Source of the DNA: Silene conica | Taxonomy: Eukaryota > Streptophyta > Magnoliopsida > Caryophyllales > Caryophyllaceae | Reading direction: 5' to 3' | DNA length: 64,000 nt | Assembly (NCBI GenBank): GCA_029255685.2 | Contig: CM055311.2 | Span: 2,900,269 to 2,964,268, forward strand | In this document: positions 23,301-33,300 of the stretch, piece by piece | Layout: every line of letters starts with the position of its first letter | Position numbering within the stretch: the stretch's first letter is position 1 | Notes under the pieces: generated by a model | Seen by the model: only the letters and a program-made list of their open reading frames with translations | What the model was told of the DNA's origin: nothing | The model's database searches: none | Position numbers and translations under genes: made by a program

Positions 23301-24875
23301 GATGGAAAAACTACCTGGGTCTTTTAACTTGGGTGCTATATTATTTTGTGAAAGAACATAACATTCTTCCACAAAAGCAACAGCACCGTCGTCCTGAAAA
23401 TTCCTCTTACGACTCAAAATATCTTTCATGAATTTAGCATAAGAAGGTACCTGGGTAATTAAATCAGTGAAAGGGATGGTTACCTCAAGATTCTTCACCA
23501 TCTCCAAAAACTTACCAAATTTCCGATCCTCTTTTGAGTTTTTCAGTCTTTCAGGATAAGGAACGGTGACTTTAGCCATAGGATCAGCAACCTTTGGCTT
23601 TTTCAGCTGTAAAATTTCGGTGAGACCTTGAATGAAGGAGGAATCCAGCGATTCCGGAGTCAAAACAGCACTCTGCTCAGGAACGTCGGTCGGCCGACCA
23701 ACAGAAGCGGTCGGTCGACCAGAATCTGCAACATCCGAAATTTTCTTTTCTCCAGAATCTGATCTCTCGTCAGGAACCGAGGTCGGTCGACCTACTGTAG
23801 CGGTCGGTCGACCTCCTGATCTGTTGACGGGATCAGATTCCTTGTTTTGAACCTCGGCAGAATCTTCTTTTTGGGTCGATTCTTCACAAACACGGCCACT
23901 CCTAAGATTTATGGCGTTTAACGTCTCCATGGGTCCCTCACAACTAGCTGGAGAGCTGGTTATTCGGTTGGCTATGTTTATCAAGTGTTCTTCAAAAACT
24001 TTTGAGGAGGCAAATTGAGCCTTACTCATCTCCATAACCTTCCTTGTTAAAACATCAACAAGAGCTCTCAAGTTCTCAATCTCACCCGTGTTGTCAACCG
24101 TAGTAACTAGGTTCGCACTTTCAAGCTTCAGCTGGGTTGCCTCAAGCTTTTCAAAACGGGCTTCAACTGTTGTCTCAAGAGCCATCACTCTATTCATCTC
24201 CACATTCAGCCTCCTTGAATTCCCACGTGAACTCTTAAAAGCAGCCCTATGCACCGCCATGTCTTCAATGGTTTTCCAACCCTTCATATGGTCGGTGTTA
24301 TTCTGGAATCTTCCATTGGCGGCCGCATCAAGAATCATCTTATAATCATCGTAAAGGGCGTTGTAAAATCGGTTACACAGGTCCCATTGTTGAAAGTTAT
24401 GGTGAGGGATAGAACGGACCAAATTCTTGAACCGATCCCATGCTTCACAAAATCCTTCATCAGGTCCCTATTGAAAGTTACGGATTTGGCTTCTCAAGTC
24501 TTCGGCTTTTGCAAGAGGGAAGTATTTCTTGTAAAAAGCCAATGCCAAGGAAGTCCAATCCGTAACCTTCTCAGTTGTCCTATCAAGGTAGCGGTACCAA
24601 TCTCGCGCGGCATCTTTTAATGAGAACAGGAACATCGTTGCCAGCACCTCGTCTCTAGTCACCCCGTCAGGTAGGGGTATGGCACAACAATAATCCGTGA
24701 AGGTTGTAACATGCTTCATTGGATCTTCGTCGGGTAGACCAGAAAATTGAGTCCGTTCCACCAGAAAAATATTATTTGGGTGGAGTACAAAGGAGCCAGT
24801 GGTGGGGGTAGGCAAGGCGAATCCCTTCGGTAAATCTTGAGCCTTTGGCTGTAGGTGGTCATAAATAGAATCCAT
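20400..24875 (-). pseudogene. Element A gag-pol, two nonsense codons, integrase truncated by B
   Basis: The start is ATG at 24875 (MDSIYDHLQPKAQ). One frame runs to the junction with element B at 20400. It is interrupted by TAG at 24468-24470 and TAA at 21951-21953. The second replaces a codon just after the RT motif PFGLCNAPATF, and both are consistent with Gln codons changed by C to T. Retrotrans_gag is near residues 40-190. A spacer at about 350-395 holds two GRPT-x3-GRPT repeats made by twin boxes. Protease DLGAS is near 540, RT FMDD near 995, RNase H ([13 protein letters not shown]) near 1136, the integrase zinc region near 1353, then IDYQGP and SDGGMHF. After the junction the frame reads briefly into LTR sequence and stops at 20367. 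Confidence 0.92.
23688..23813. repeat. Two twin-box pairs inside the element A gag frame
   Basis: Arms start at 23688/23709 and 23781/23802. Only 23688 deviates (GGTCGGCCGACC). On the coding strand each 12-base arm is exactly four codons, Gly-Arg-Pro-Thr. The 21-base spacing is seven codons, so the repeat keeps frame. Confidence 0.92.
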
Positions 24876-25023
24876 ATCTAAACAAGAGAGTACTCAAGCC
24901 TTCCTCTCAAAAACCTGTCTTCTAAACAAAACTAGAAGAAAAGGTAAGTAACGGTCTTAAGGAACCTAAGTTCCTTAAGACAAGAAAAATAAACTAAAAA
25001 TTAACAAACAAAATTATACCGTC

Positions 25024-25041
25024 TCCCCGGCAACGGCGCCA
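25024..25041 (-). other. Primer binding site of element A, tRNA-Asp type
   Basis: The minus strand reads TGGCGCCGTTGCCGGGGA, the standard tRNA-Asp primer site of Athila elements, five bases from the 5' LTR. Confidence 0.9.
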
Positions 25042-25046
25042 AAATT

Positions 25047-26346
25047 TGACACCCGTCGTTGAGGGGTGCCAAAGATAAGATTTATAAAACCTCAGCTTAA
25101 ACTTAGATAGGATAAGTCAAGGGTCGAACCACAGAGAGACAAGGTTAATTATGTTTGAGAATTTAAAGTCTATTGCAAGTAACCAAAAAAAGGGGTTTGA
25201 TTTGTGATTTAAACTAATAACTAAAAGGACAAAATAAACAAGAGAAATAAAATAAGGTAAAAGGAGATTAGGAACTTTGGTTCCCCATGGTCAAAACAAG
25301 TCAATGAAAGGTAAAATAATCAAATAACACAATCCCAAGGAACAAAGAATAAACCTTTAGGTCAATATTCTACCCAATCCTTACGGTCTTAGGGTTCCTA
25401 GAAAAGCACTAAACTTTCGTTCAAGGGCAATCCCAAAGTTATTGTTAAACTAATCCTAATAATCTTTCAATCTTAAGGATTAGTTCACCAACGACAATGG
25501 GGGATTGGTAATTCAATCATTAAACTTATCAAAATCGAGTCTGTACCATGGTTCCCCTAATTCCTAATCACAAGAATTAGCTATGCATACTCTTAATTAT
25601 GAAACTAACAATAACGAGAACTAAGAACATTAAAGGAACCAACATAAATAAAGATGATAATAAAAGAGAAAACATGAATTAAAGAACAACAATAAGATGA
25701 ACAACAAGATTAAATTGAAAGGAAAGATTAATTGTAGCAAACTTACAATTTTAATGGAACGAAGAACAAAAGATGAAAACTTGGAATAAAAATCTCTTTC
25801 TAAACTATCGAGTTTTTCTAACATAAAGTTTACTTGTTAATAGAAAATTTGTTAGATCTGAATTGCTTGACCTAATTGAAGAGTTTAGGTCTCCTTAAAT
25901 AAGAATAATTACAAGATTAGGAAAGTAGAAACACGAAACAAAAGTCCTCGGGTCAGCCTCTGGTCGGTCGACCTCTGAAGCGGGTCGGTCGACCGCTTTA
26001 AGTGCTGCTGGGCCTTTATGCGAAATTGGCTTTGGTCAGGAATTGGGCTTCGGTCGGTCGACCTATGATGCGGGTCGGTCGACCGCTTCTTGTCCGTTCC
26101 AGCTTTAATCAGGCCCAATAACAACACTCGGACATGCAATCCGGATCCTTGCTCCGCATTAGTACTCAAAACAGCTTCCGAAAGGCAATTAAGGTTCAGT
26201 TTTGCTCACTTCCGCGTATTCCTACATATAAAACATAGAAATGCCAAAGTAAAACGTTTCGGGAAAAATAGCAACTAAAAGTCACGAAAATGTAAGAAAA
26301 TACGTGTCAAAAGAATAAATAAAATGCATAAAATAGGCACGTATCA
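25047..26346 (-). mobile_element. 5' LTR of element A
   Basis: 1300 bp, starting TGACACCCG and ending GGCACGTATCA on the plus strand. It is followed by the target duplication GTGAG and differs slightly from 3872-5151. Confidence 0.93.
25962..26084. repeat. Two twin-box pairs in the 5' LTR of element A
   Basis: Arms start at 25962, 25983, 26052 and 26073. All four are exact GGTCGGTCGACC, with the same spacers as in the 3' LTR. Confidence 0.92.
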
Positions 26347-26351
26347 GTGAG

Positions 26352-28439
26352 ATTGTGTAAAATTTTCATGGCAAAATTCCAACTCTAACTATTAAAGTCG
26401 AAATTAGTCACTATTTGTTGTATTTTTGTATTACAAAATATTACACACTAGTAATTAATACAAATAAAGGCACTAAAAACATAAATGAAAACAATAAGAC
26501 GGTATATTACACTCAATCGAATCACGCTAAACACGTTTTCCTTAGAGTATTTTGACCCTATAGCCTTAGGGTTACACGAAATCTCTGTAGGATAAGACGA
26601 TTCCTTAGTTTTAAGGCAAAAACTAAGAACAAATAAACGATAAGAGACTTTTATTTTACTTGTTTTTGTCAAAATCAGAAACTTTTTGTCAAAAAACAGA
26701 AACTTTTCCTCTGTTTCCTTCTTCGGCGAAAACAGAAAAGTTAATGTTGGTTTTTGTTGATCTGTTTGTTAACCCCAAAGTTAACTAACTTTTCATATAT
26801 ATATATATATATATGAATGAATGGATAATATTATTGGTTATCACAAGCCAATCATTGCCATTTGCCAATCATTAGTAATCATAATAACTACCAATAACTT
26901 TCATGCATGTTGTATGTCACGCATGAGATAACTGCAACCCCGATCCGGGTCGTAACTTTTACCCCGAGTATATAATCCCGATATGGTACATAATATACTA
27001 CGACAACACTATTAATTAGTGTCCCTTATCCATTATATACATGAACTCGATATACGATTATATGAGCATATACTCCGTATTCCCGACTCACATTATAACC
27101 ATTACGAGTTCAAACCGTTTTGACATAAGAAACCCGAATGCACTTAAATGAACTTGTGATCAATATCAATATCACTATTTATATGATTTTTACTCTAAAA
27201 ATCATTAATCATGCAAAATAAGTACGAAAAATCTCAAAACTTTTATAAGTATTGTACATATTGCATGTGACATCTCATAAAATTTTCAAGGTCATATTCG
27301 AAATATAACCCTATACACCCATTTTAACTCATATTATGACTATTTATCTCATAAAAATCATAATCCTTGCATAATAAGTTGACCGAAATACCCTTATAAC
27401 AGTTTATGTTGAAACCGTCTCCAAAAGCTCTTATCAAGGAACCGTTCTCAAACTAAAACAATTTTTGTTACTAGAAAAATTAGTATACTAGAAATAATAA
27501 CATTATTACTCTTAATATTATTAATTTTAGAAATGATTTTCACTTAGAAAACTATTTTCTAAGTGTAACAAACATGAGATATTTGTAAGATGTGTGAGTT
27601 GTTGAAGTTGTGAGCTAGTAACAAATGTCAACTCTTACTTGATGCATGTAGTAAGTGGTGATTTTATAAGCACATGAGCTTGTTAAACAAGCCTCATGGC
27701 CGGCCAAATCAAGCCAAAAGGGAGCCAATGCATGGCCTTCTTGTTCTTACACAGTACATAAAATATGCCTTACATATTCCTTATGTATGACACACTCAAT
27801 CATATTGTTCACTTACACACACAACTATCACACATACATACTCTATTTACACGGTCCAAATGGGGTTTATTATAGACCCATTTTATCTTTGTCAATTGTG
27901 TTAATTTGTAACATGTCACACATGTCCCATAACACATGACCCAATTTGTTAATTATGTAATTCTAACTCTTTAAAATTCATAATTCACAATTTTATAACA
28001 TTTTAATAATATCATTAGTAATTTTTCAATTACCATATTATAAAATGTAATGTCATAATTTTAATTACAACTCTTTGTAATTTTATGATCAACCGTGTTC
28101 ATTCTCAATTTAATCGTTTCCCTAAACGAGTAAATAAAACGTGTAATAAAACAATTTTATTACTTTGACCATTATTATTATAATCCCATTATAACAATAT
28201 TCGTCACGTAAAATCATTTCCGAATTTCTAGTTATTAATTAATTCGTATTCAATACGATTTAATTAAATATTCCATTGAGATGGAATTCCCTAAAGATAT
28301 GACCTTAAGGGATCAATTGATCACCACCATCATATGACGATAATGCCAAACTCTAGACAGCCAATCATTATCGGTAAATGTTGATCAGTCGACTTTAAAA
28401 GAGTAACATTCCCAGTTGTGTTTCATTCAAATGAGTTTT
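26352..28439. other. AT-rich DNA with decayed LTR-like sequence
   Basis: No gene was found. It holds a TA run at about 26797-26815. The part at 28285-28420 (gatcaattgatcaccaccat, then 'cattatcggtaaa', then 'ttgatcag') follows the same order as 1715-1820 in the LTR of element E but is strongly diverged. I infer an old LTR of the same superfamily, into whose neighbourhood element A inserted. Confidence 0.45.
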
Positions 28440-28446
28440 AATTATG

Positions 28447-30289
28447 TCAACGCACTATTGTCGAGGACACTTCCTCCAACACAACCACCATTGGTGTTTC
28501 CACCACTATTTCCAAAAGTTCATCCTCCGCTTCTTTTCGTGGCTCAACAACAACTTTCTCCGGTTGACTACTCTTTCTCTTCTTCAACGGTGTCCGGAAT
28601 TCCAATTCTCTACCACTTCTCAAATGTATGGAGTTTATGGTCTTTGAGTTTTCCTCGGTCTTACCCGGAAATCTTCCATTAGGACCTTGCAATTGACCCA
28701 ATTGAGTGGCAAGTTGAGAGATTTGGTTGTCGGTCATACGTTGAGATGCTTGCATTTGATTCCTCAATTGATTGATGGATGTGGTGGTATCTTCTTGTTT
28801 TTTGTTTGAGTTGGTTATGAATTGGTTTTGGTTTGTCATCAATTGCTCCATCATTATCTCAAGGTTAGTCTTTGGTTGAGTTTGTTGTTGGAAAGGTTGT
28901 TGGGTTTGTGATTGAAATGGTTGTTGGTTTTGTTGGTAGAATTATTGGTTTTGTGATTGAAATGGTTTGTTTTGTATTTGAAATGGTGGTCTTGGTGTAA
29001 AGGTTTTCCCTTGAAATCCGGGAGGAGCATTGTTAAATGGTGAATTTGATTTTTGTGCTTGTAAGTTCGGCTTTTGTTGTGACTTGGCTTGAAATTTTGG
29101 GTTTTGGACATTTTGTGAGTTGTAAGAGAAGTTTGGGTGGTTTCTCAACCCGGGATGGTATTGATTGTTGTTAAAAGCTCGTTGTGCCGGAGTTGATTCC
29201 ACAAGCCATTGACTTTCTCCATTCCACTTACATCTCCTCCTATCAAGTGACATTCGTTGGGTGAATATCCTTGATCCCCAAAAAATTCACAATAGAAGAC
29301 TTGTTTCCGGCTTGAACAAGAGTTGTTTGAAGTGTTGCTTGGGCTCTTGTTTGCACTTAGCAAAGCAACTTGTTGCTTTAACTCATCAATTAACCTCTTG
29401 ACCTCTAAATTGCTCGCCGACTCAACACTCGATTTTCCTTTCCTCTTGTGTCGGTCATGGCTCCAATGGAAGGTTCTAGATGCCATTTCTTTAATCAACT
29501 CTTTCGCCGTCTTGTGATCTATCTTGTCAAGTGCCCCTTTACCGGAATCGGAGTCAAGGTTCATCTTCATTTCGTTGTTCAAGCCTTCATAGAAATTGTT
29601 GATGATTTCATCTTCTCCAATTCCATGATGTGGGCCCAATCTTTGTAAAACCTTGTATCTTTCCCAAGCTTCATAAAGTGTCTCATCCTCAAGTTGTGTA
29701 AAACCTTGAAGCTCACTCTTGATTCTCGCGGTTCTTTGTGGTGGAAAGTACTTGTTGAGGAATGCCTTAGAGACGTCATCCCAAGTCCTTAGAGACTACG
29801 GCTCACAACTCTTTAGCCACTCTTTAGCACTTCCTCTCAAAGAGCGTGGAAAAAGCCTAAGGCGGAGAGCATCATCACTAACTCCATTAGCCTTGTACAT
29901 CTCACAACTATCCAAGAAATCATTGATATGCTCATTGGGATTTCCGGTGGCTCCTCCTCCAAATTGATTGCCTTGGACCAATTGTAGCAAAGTGGCCTTC
30001 AATTCAAAGTTATTGGCTTGAATTGGGGCTTAACAATGCTAGGATTGACAACCGTTTTGGGAGCCAGCCGATCTCTCATAGCAACGGGCTCACCCATTGT
30101 GAACTCTTCCGGAATATAGAATAGATTCTGAAAAGACAAAGGTGGAGAATTTTCTCCGGGCAATGTTACTTCCTCTATTGGTACTTCGATTAATCCCCTT
30201 CTTCTTAAGGCGTTGAGGCGTCTTGCGGTAGCTTCAATCTCAAGGTCTATTGGGTATTGTGGTTGGACCTTGCGAGTTCTTCTACTCAT
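28447..30289 (-). pseudogene. Element D gag remnant
   Basis: The start is ATG at 30289 (MSRRTRKVQPQYPIDLEIEA). Stops or frame changes near 29999, 29796, 29145 and 28854 divide it. Recognisable Retrotrans_gag pieces are GGGATGNPNEHINDFLDSC, LFPRSLRGSAKEWL and YEAWERYKVL near 29680. A knuckle-like CEFFGDQGYSPNEC follows, then a Gln/Asn/Phe-rich stretch with repeated QPFQ or NKPF words. The last part (QLATQLGQLQGPNGRFPGKT, INSIHLRSGRELE) corresponds to the region before the protease in Athila and is then truncated. Confidence 0.85.
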
Positions 30290-30407
30290 ACAATAAACCT
30301 ACACGCTTAAAAGAGAAGATCAATAACAAAGATGGCACACCGGGGTGTGCAAAGTTAACAATGACCTAGGCTAGACTAAGAACTAACAATTGATATCAAG
30401 CCGTAAC

Positions 30408-30425
30408 TCCCCGGCAACGGCGCCA
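30408..30425 (-). other. Primer binding site of element D, tRNA-Asp type
   Basis: These 18 bases are identical to the primer site of element A (minus strand TGGCGCCGTTGCCGGGGA). The LTR edge TGATGTGTG lies six bases away at 30432. Confidence 0.9.
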
Positions 30426-30431
30426 AAAACT

Positions 30432-32162
30432 TGATGTGTGTTTTAAATACCTCGCAAGTGCACGATAAATCGATGCAATATGTTGAGGGTCGATCCACAG
30501 GGAGAAACGTTGAGTACCGATTGTTTAATCCTAATGTTTATCTAAGTCTAGCAATTGATTTGAATTGATTTGATCTAACGTACGTACTACACTACCAAAT
30601 TAGATTAAATGAATAACTAAGGTAAGCAAACAATACGAAGGAAGGGAGATTTACTCAAATAATGGAAAGACTAGAAGGTAGTCTAACCATAACACTCTTG
30701 ATTCTCTTTAATAGTCACGGTGTTCGGTTGTTTTGGGTGGTCGAAATAGGTGGAAACGCCTCTAATTCGCTCATAAACTCCCTCTTGGGTTCACTATGAG
30801 ACACTAGGATTGCCTAATCATCTCCCTTCCGGGTTCATGATTCGGTCTCCTCCGATCCCTAGGGTCAAGGTGGACTAGAATTGGCCTAATTCCATCCCCC
30901 TCTTGCCTAGGTCAAAGGTCTAATCCGCGATATATCCCGGTCATCCCACTCCCTCTCCCGAGGTTCGATTGCAAACGAAAAGCAAGGGTGCCCAACCTAA
31001 GTTCTCCCTTCCGGGTTCAACCAAGGTCAACAAATGGTCTAATAACAAGGGTGATCAACACCTAAACCTAATCAACTTCCGTTGATGGTCAAGGGTTAAG
31101 GGTTTACCATTTCAAGTTCCCCAAATTACACACTTGAACAAGTAAAATCCCTTGCTAAAACCTCATCCAACCCCCCCTTTTAACAACCAAACAATTGCAA
31201 ACACTTTAGAGAATCATTTGTGTTAAGGTTAAACCACCCCTAGAATGGGGGTTTACTCAGTAAGCATGGTTAGGGTTTCTAGACTAACAAATTGATATGA
31301 TTCTATGGAAGTAAACATGTTGATGATTATATTAAAACTAAATAGCATGCGATCAAACACTAAAAACGAGTATTAATACTTAAATGAACAAGATGAGAAA
31401 ATGATCTAACAAGTGAAAATGAAATAAACTAAACAACAAAAGTAAAGATTAAAGAAGGATTGTTATACCAAATTCAAAGATGAACAAGCTTGGACGGAAA
31501 CTAAGAACAAAAATGGATGAACTAGTTGCAAAGATCAAAACCCTAGAAAAAACTCTCCTAAAATGCTCTCCAATACTTGTGAAATGATAATATGATATGA
31601 TATAAGATGTCCTACAAAAATCAGAATTCTATTATTTATACAAAAGCCAAAAGTGGGGTTGAAAGCCCACTTAAAAGGACGAAATATACCGAAGAAGAGG
31701 CCCATCCGGCGTATCGATGCGCCGTCCGTGTCCGGGTTACGCCGGATGGAGCCTAGTTACGCCGGCTGCTGTCTTTTGTCCTTTTCTTTCTTCTTCCATG
31801 GGTGTAACTTGGGCAGTCAGGTGTTATAACACCCGACTGCTATAGATGCGCCCAAAATAACTCCTTGGGTGGGTGTAGATACACCTGACTGCCAGAGATG
31901 CACCCGGAATTGAGCTAGATACACCCACAAAGGCTCTAGAGCTCGGTTTCTCGACTTGTAAGCTTCTCGGCACTTCCGTTATGACCCCGAATTACCTAGA
32001 ATAACCTGCCAATGCTACGAAAACATAGAAAGTGCATAAAAATAGCATGTGACGATATTTAAGGCTAAAAAGAGGAAATAAACGGGAAAACGATGTAAAA
32101 TCTAGACAAAGTAGAGGGAATTAGCAACGGGAATAGGGTCGATAACGTAGTTATCTGTGGCA
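30432..32162 (-). mobile_element. LTR of element D
   Basis: The right part next to the primer site is certain. The other end is inferred from CTGTGGCA at 32155-32162, which gives TGCCACAG as the LTR start on the minus strand. It contains a GC-rich palindromic block at 31702-31840 inside otherwise AT-rich DNA. Confidence 0.55.
31702..31840. repeat. GC-rich inverted repeats in the element D LTR
   Basis: A 12-bp perfect inverted repeat, CCATCCGGCGTA (31702-31713) and TACGCCGGATGG (31738-31749), has a 24-base loop. A 28-base near-perfect palindrome lies at 31813-31840 (GCAGTC A GGTGT TATA ACACC C GACTGC). A partial second copy (ACACCTGACTGCC) lies about 60 bases on. Confidence 0.7.
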
Positions 32163-32620
32163 GAACCATAATTGGGTTGTCGGTAGAGGAGGTTCACATT
32201 GGGGACTAATGTCAAAGGGAGTAAGTGTCGGGTTAATGGGTAAAAACGGGTTGTTTGGGTTGTGGTTGTACACGGGTTAATGGGTGTGTAATGGGTGTTT
32301 GTGAAAATTGTTAAAGATAAGTTGAATGGATTAATTACAGTTTTGCATGTAATTAATTATAGTTAAATTAATTCTCTAATGTTCAATAATTTAATTAGGT
32401 AATAATAATTATTATTGTAACTGCTAGGATTGGCGAATTTGCCAAACATTATTACTAATTGAGTTGCTTGCTTGCTTTTAATTGGAGTAATTTGTTAGCC
32501 ATGTAGGATAACTACTCAATTGATTGTCTTATTATATTTATGGCATTTATATGACATTTGTGACTGAATGATGTTAGCCTTTGCCTGGATTATTATCGCG
32601 GATTGTATTGTATGGATTAT
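32163..32620. other. AT-rich intergenic DNA between D and C
   Basis: No frame, RNA gene or repeat border was recognised. It holds several TAATTA-rich words. Confidence 0.5.
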
Positions 32621-33219
32621 CATGCATAGGATACCAAAGTCAATAAAGCATGCATAGGATACCAAAGTCAATAAAGCAAAGGAGGTAGTAAGTCAATACA
32701 AAAAGAAGATTGTAAAGGAAGGAAGAGGATGGCAGGAACGAGGAGGAAGAAAAGGCCAAAGGAAGCGGAACTCGAGGTTGCCTGAAATGGCCACACAGCC
32801 AGCCCCCATCAGATAAAGCGAGTAGAAGAAAGACACCCAAAATAGGCAAGAAGAGAAGAAAGATCCGTTGGATTAGACCTTAATCCAACGGTCAATAGCT
32901 ATGAGACTTGTATAAATATGTAAGCATTAAGCATAGAACATTCATTCATTATCATACCCTACGTGCATACAACACTAAGAAAAAGGCAAAACGCTTGTAC
33001 TCACAGTCACCCTCTGAAAGAGAATTCTAGTGGAAACTTGGAGGAAACATCCCTCCCGCAGTTTTTCCCCAAGGGGTTTCTGCGTGATCAATTCCCTTCT
33101 TCATTATACTTCTTCTTCTTACTTAGCAAACACATCTAATTCGTCTATTCAACTATAACCTTGGCTTGAAATCATTATAACCTCATAGAAACTACCTTAG
33201 GTAAATTTTGACCTAAACA
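32621..33219 (+). mobile_element. 5' LTR of element C, truncated at its left end
   Basis: Bases 32647-33219 match 42191-42763. The first 63 bases of the 3' LTR (42128-42190) are missing here. Bases 32621-32648 are a second copy of 32649-32676, a duplication absent from the 3' LTR. Confidence 0.88.
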
Positions 33220-33222
33220 TTT

Positions 33223-33240
33223 TGGCGCCCACCGTGGGGC
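33223..33240 (+). other. Primer binding site of element C
   Basis: TGGCGCCCACCGTGGGGC, identical to that of element B, lies three bases after the 5' LTR. Confidence 0.8.
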
Positions 33241-33300
33241 TATAGTGATTATTCAACCAAAAAACATCAAATCCTAAAACCCTCGAGAAAACCCTCAAAA

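Larger units (their letters stand above)
3872..26346 (-). mobile_element. Element A: Athila-type Ty3/gypsy retrotransposon with nested element B
   Basis: The boundaries are TGACACCCG at 3872 and GGCACGTATCA ending at 26346. Both are flanked by the 5-bp target duplication GTGAG (3867-3871, 26347-26351). Order on the minus strand: 5' LTR, tRNA-Asp primer site, gag-protease-RT-RNase H-integrase, long spacer, an env-position ORF, polypurine tract, 3' LTR. Athila assignment rests on the tRNA-Asp primer, the long 3' part after pol and the gag style. LTRs differ at about 14 substitutions plus a few indels in 1.28 kb. The element is defective: two nonsense codons in gag-pol, a frameshift in the last ORF, and integrase split by element B. 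Confidence 0.93.
28440..32162 (-). mobile_element. Element D: truncated Athila-like element (LTR, leader, partial gag)
   Basis: Only the 5' part of an element is present on the minus strand: an LTR, a tRNA-Asp primer site and a broken gag. The gag stops at about 28440, and protease, pol and the 3' LTR are absent. The primer site and gag style match Athila. The far LTR end at 32162 is chosen because it gives TG...CA ends; no target duplication could be tested. Confidence 0.7.

Noticed and set aside
22684-23850. Plus-strand Ser-rich and VGRP-repeat frames over the element A gag-pol
   Set aside because: These are the complement of acidic and twin-box parts of gag-pol; no independent signal.
592-26084. 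Twin boxes as cloning linker or adapter contamination (arms contain GTCGAC, a SalI site)
   Set aside because: They are in both LTRs of one element at matching places, keep frame in gag, have variable spacers and show point decay. Linkers would not.
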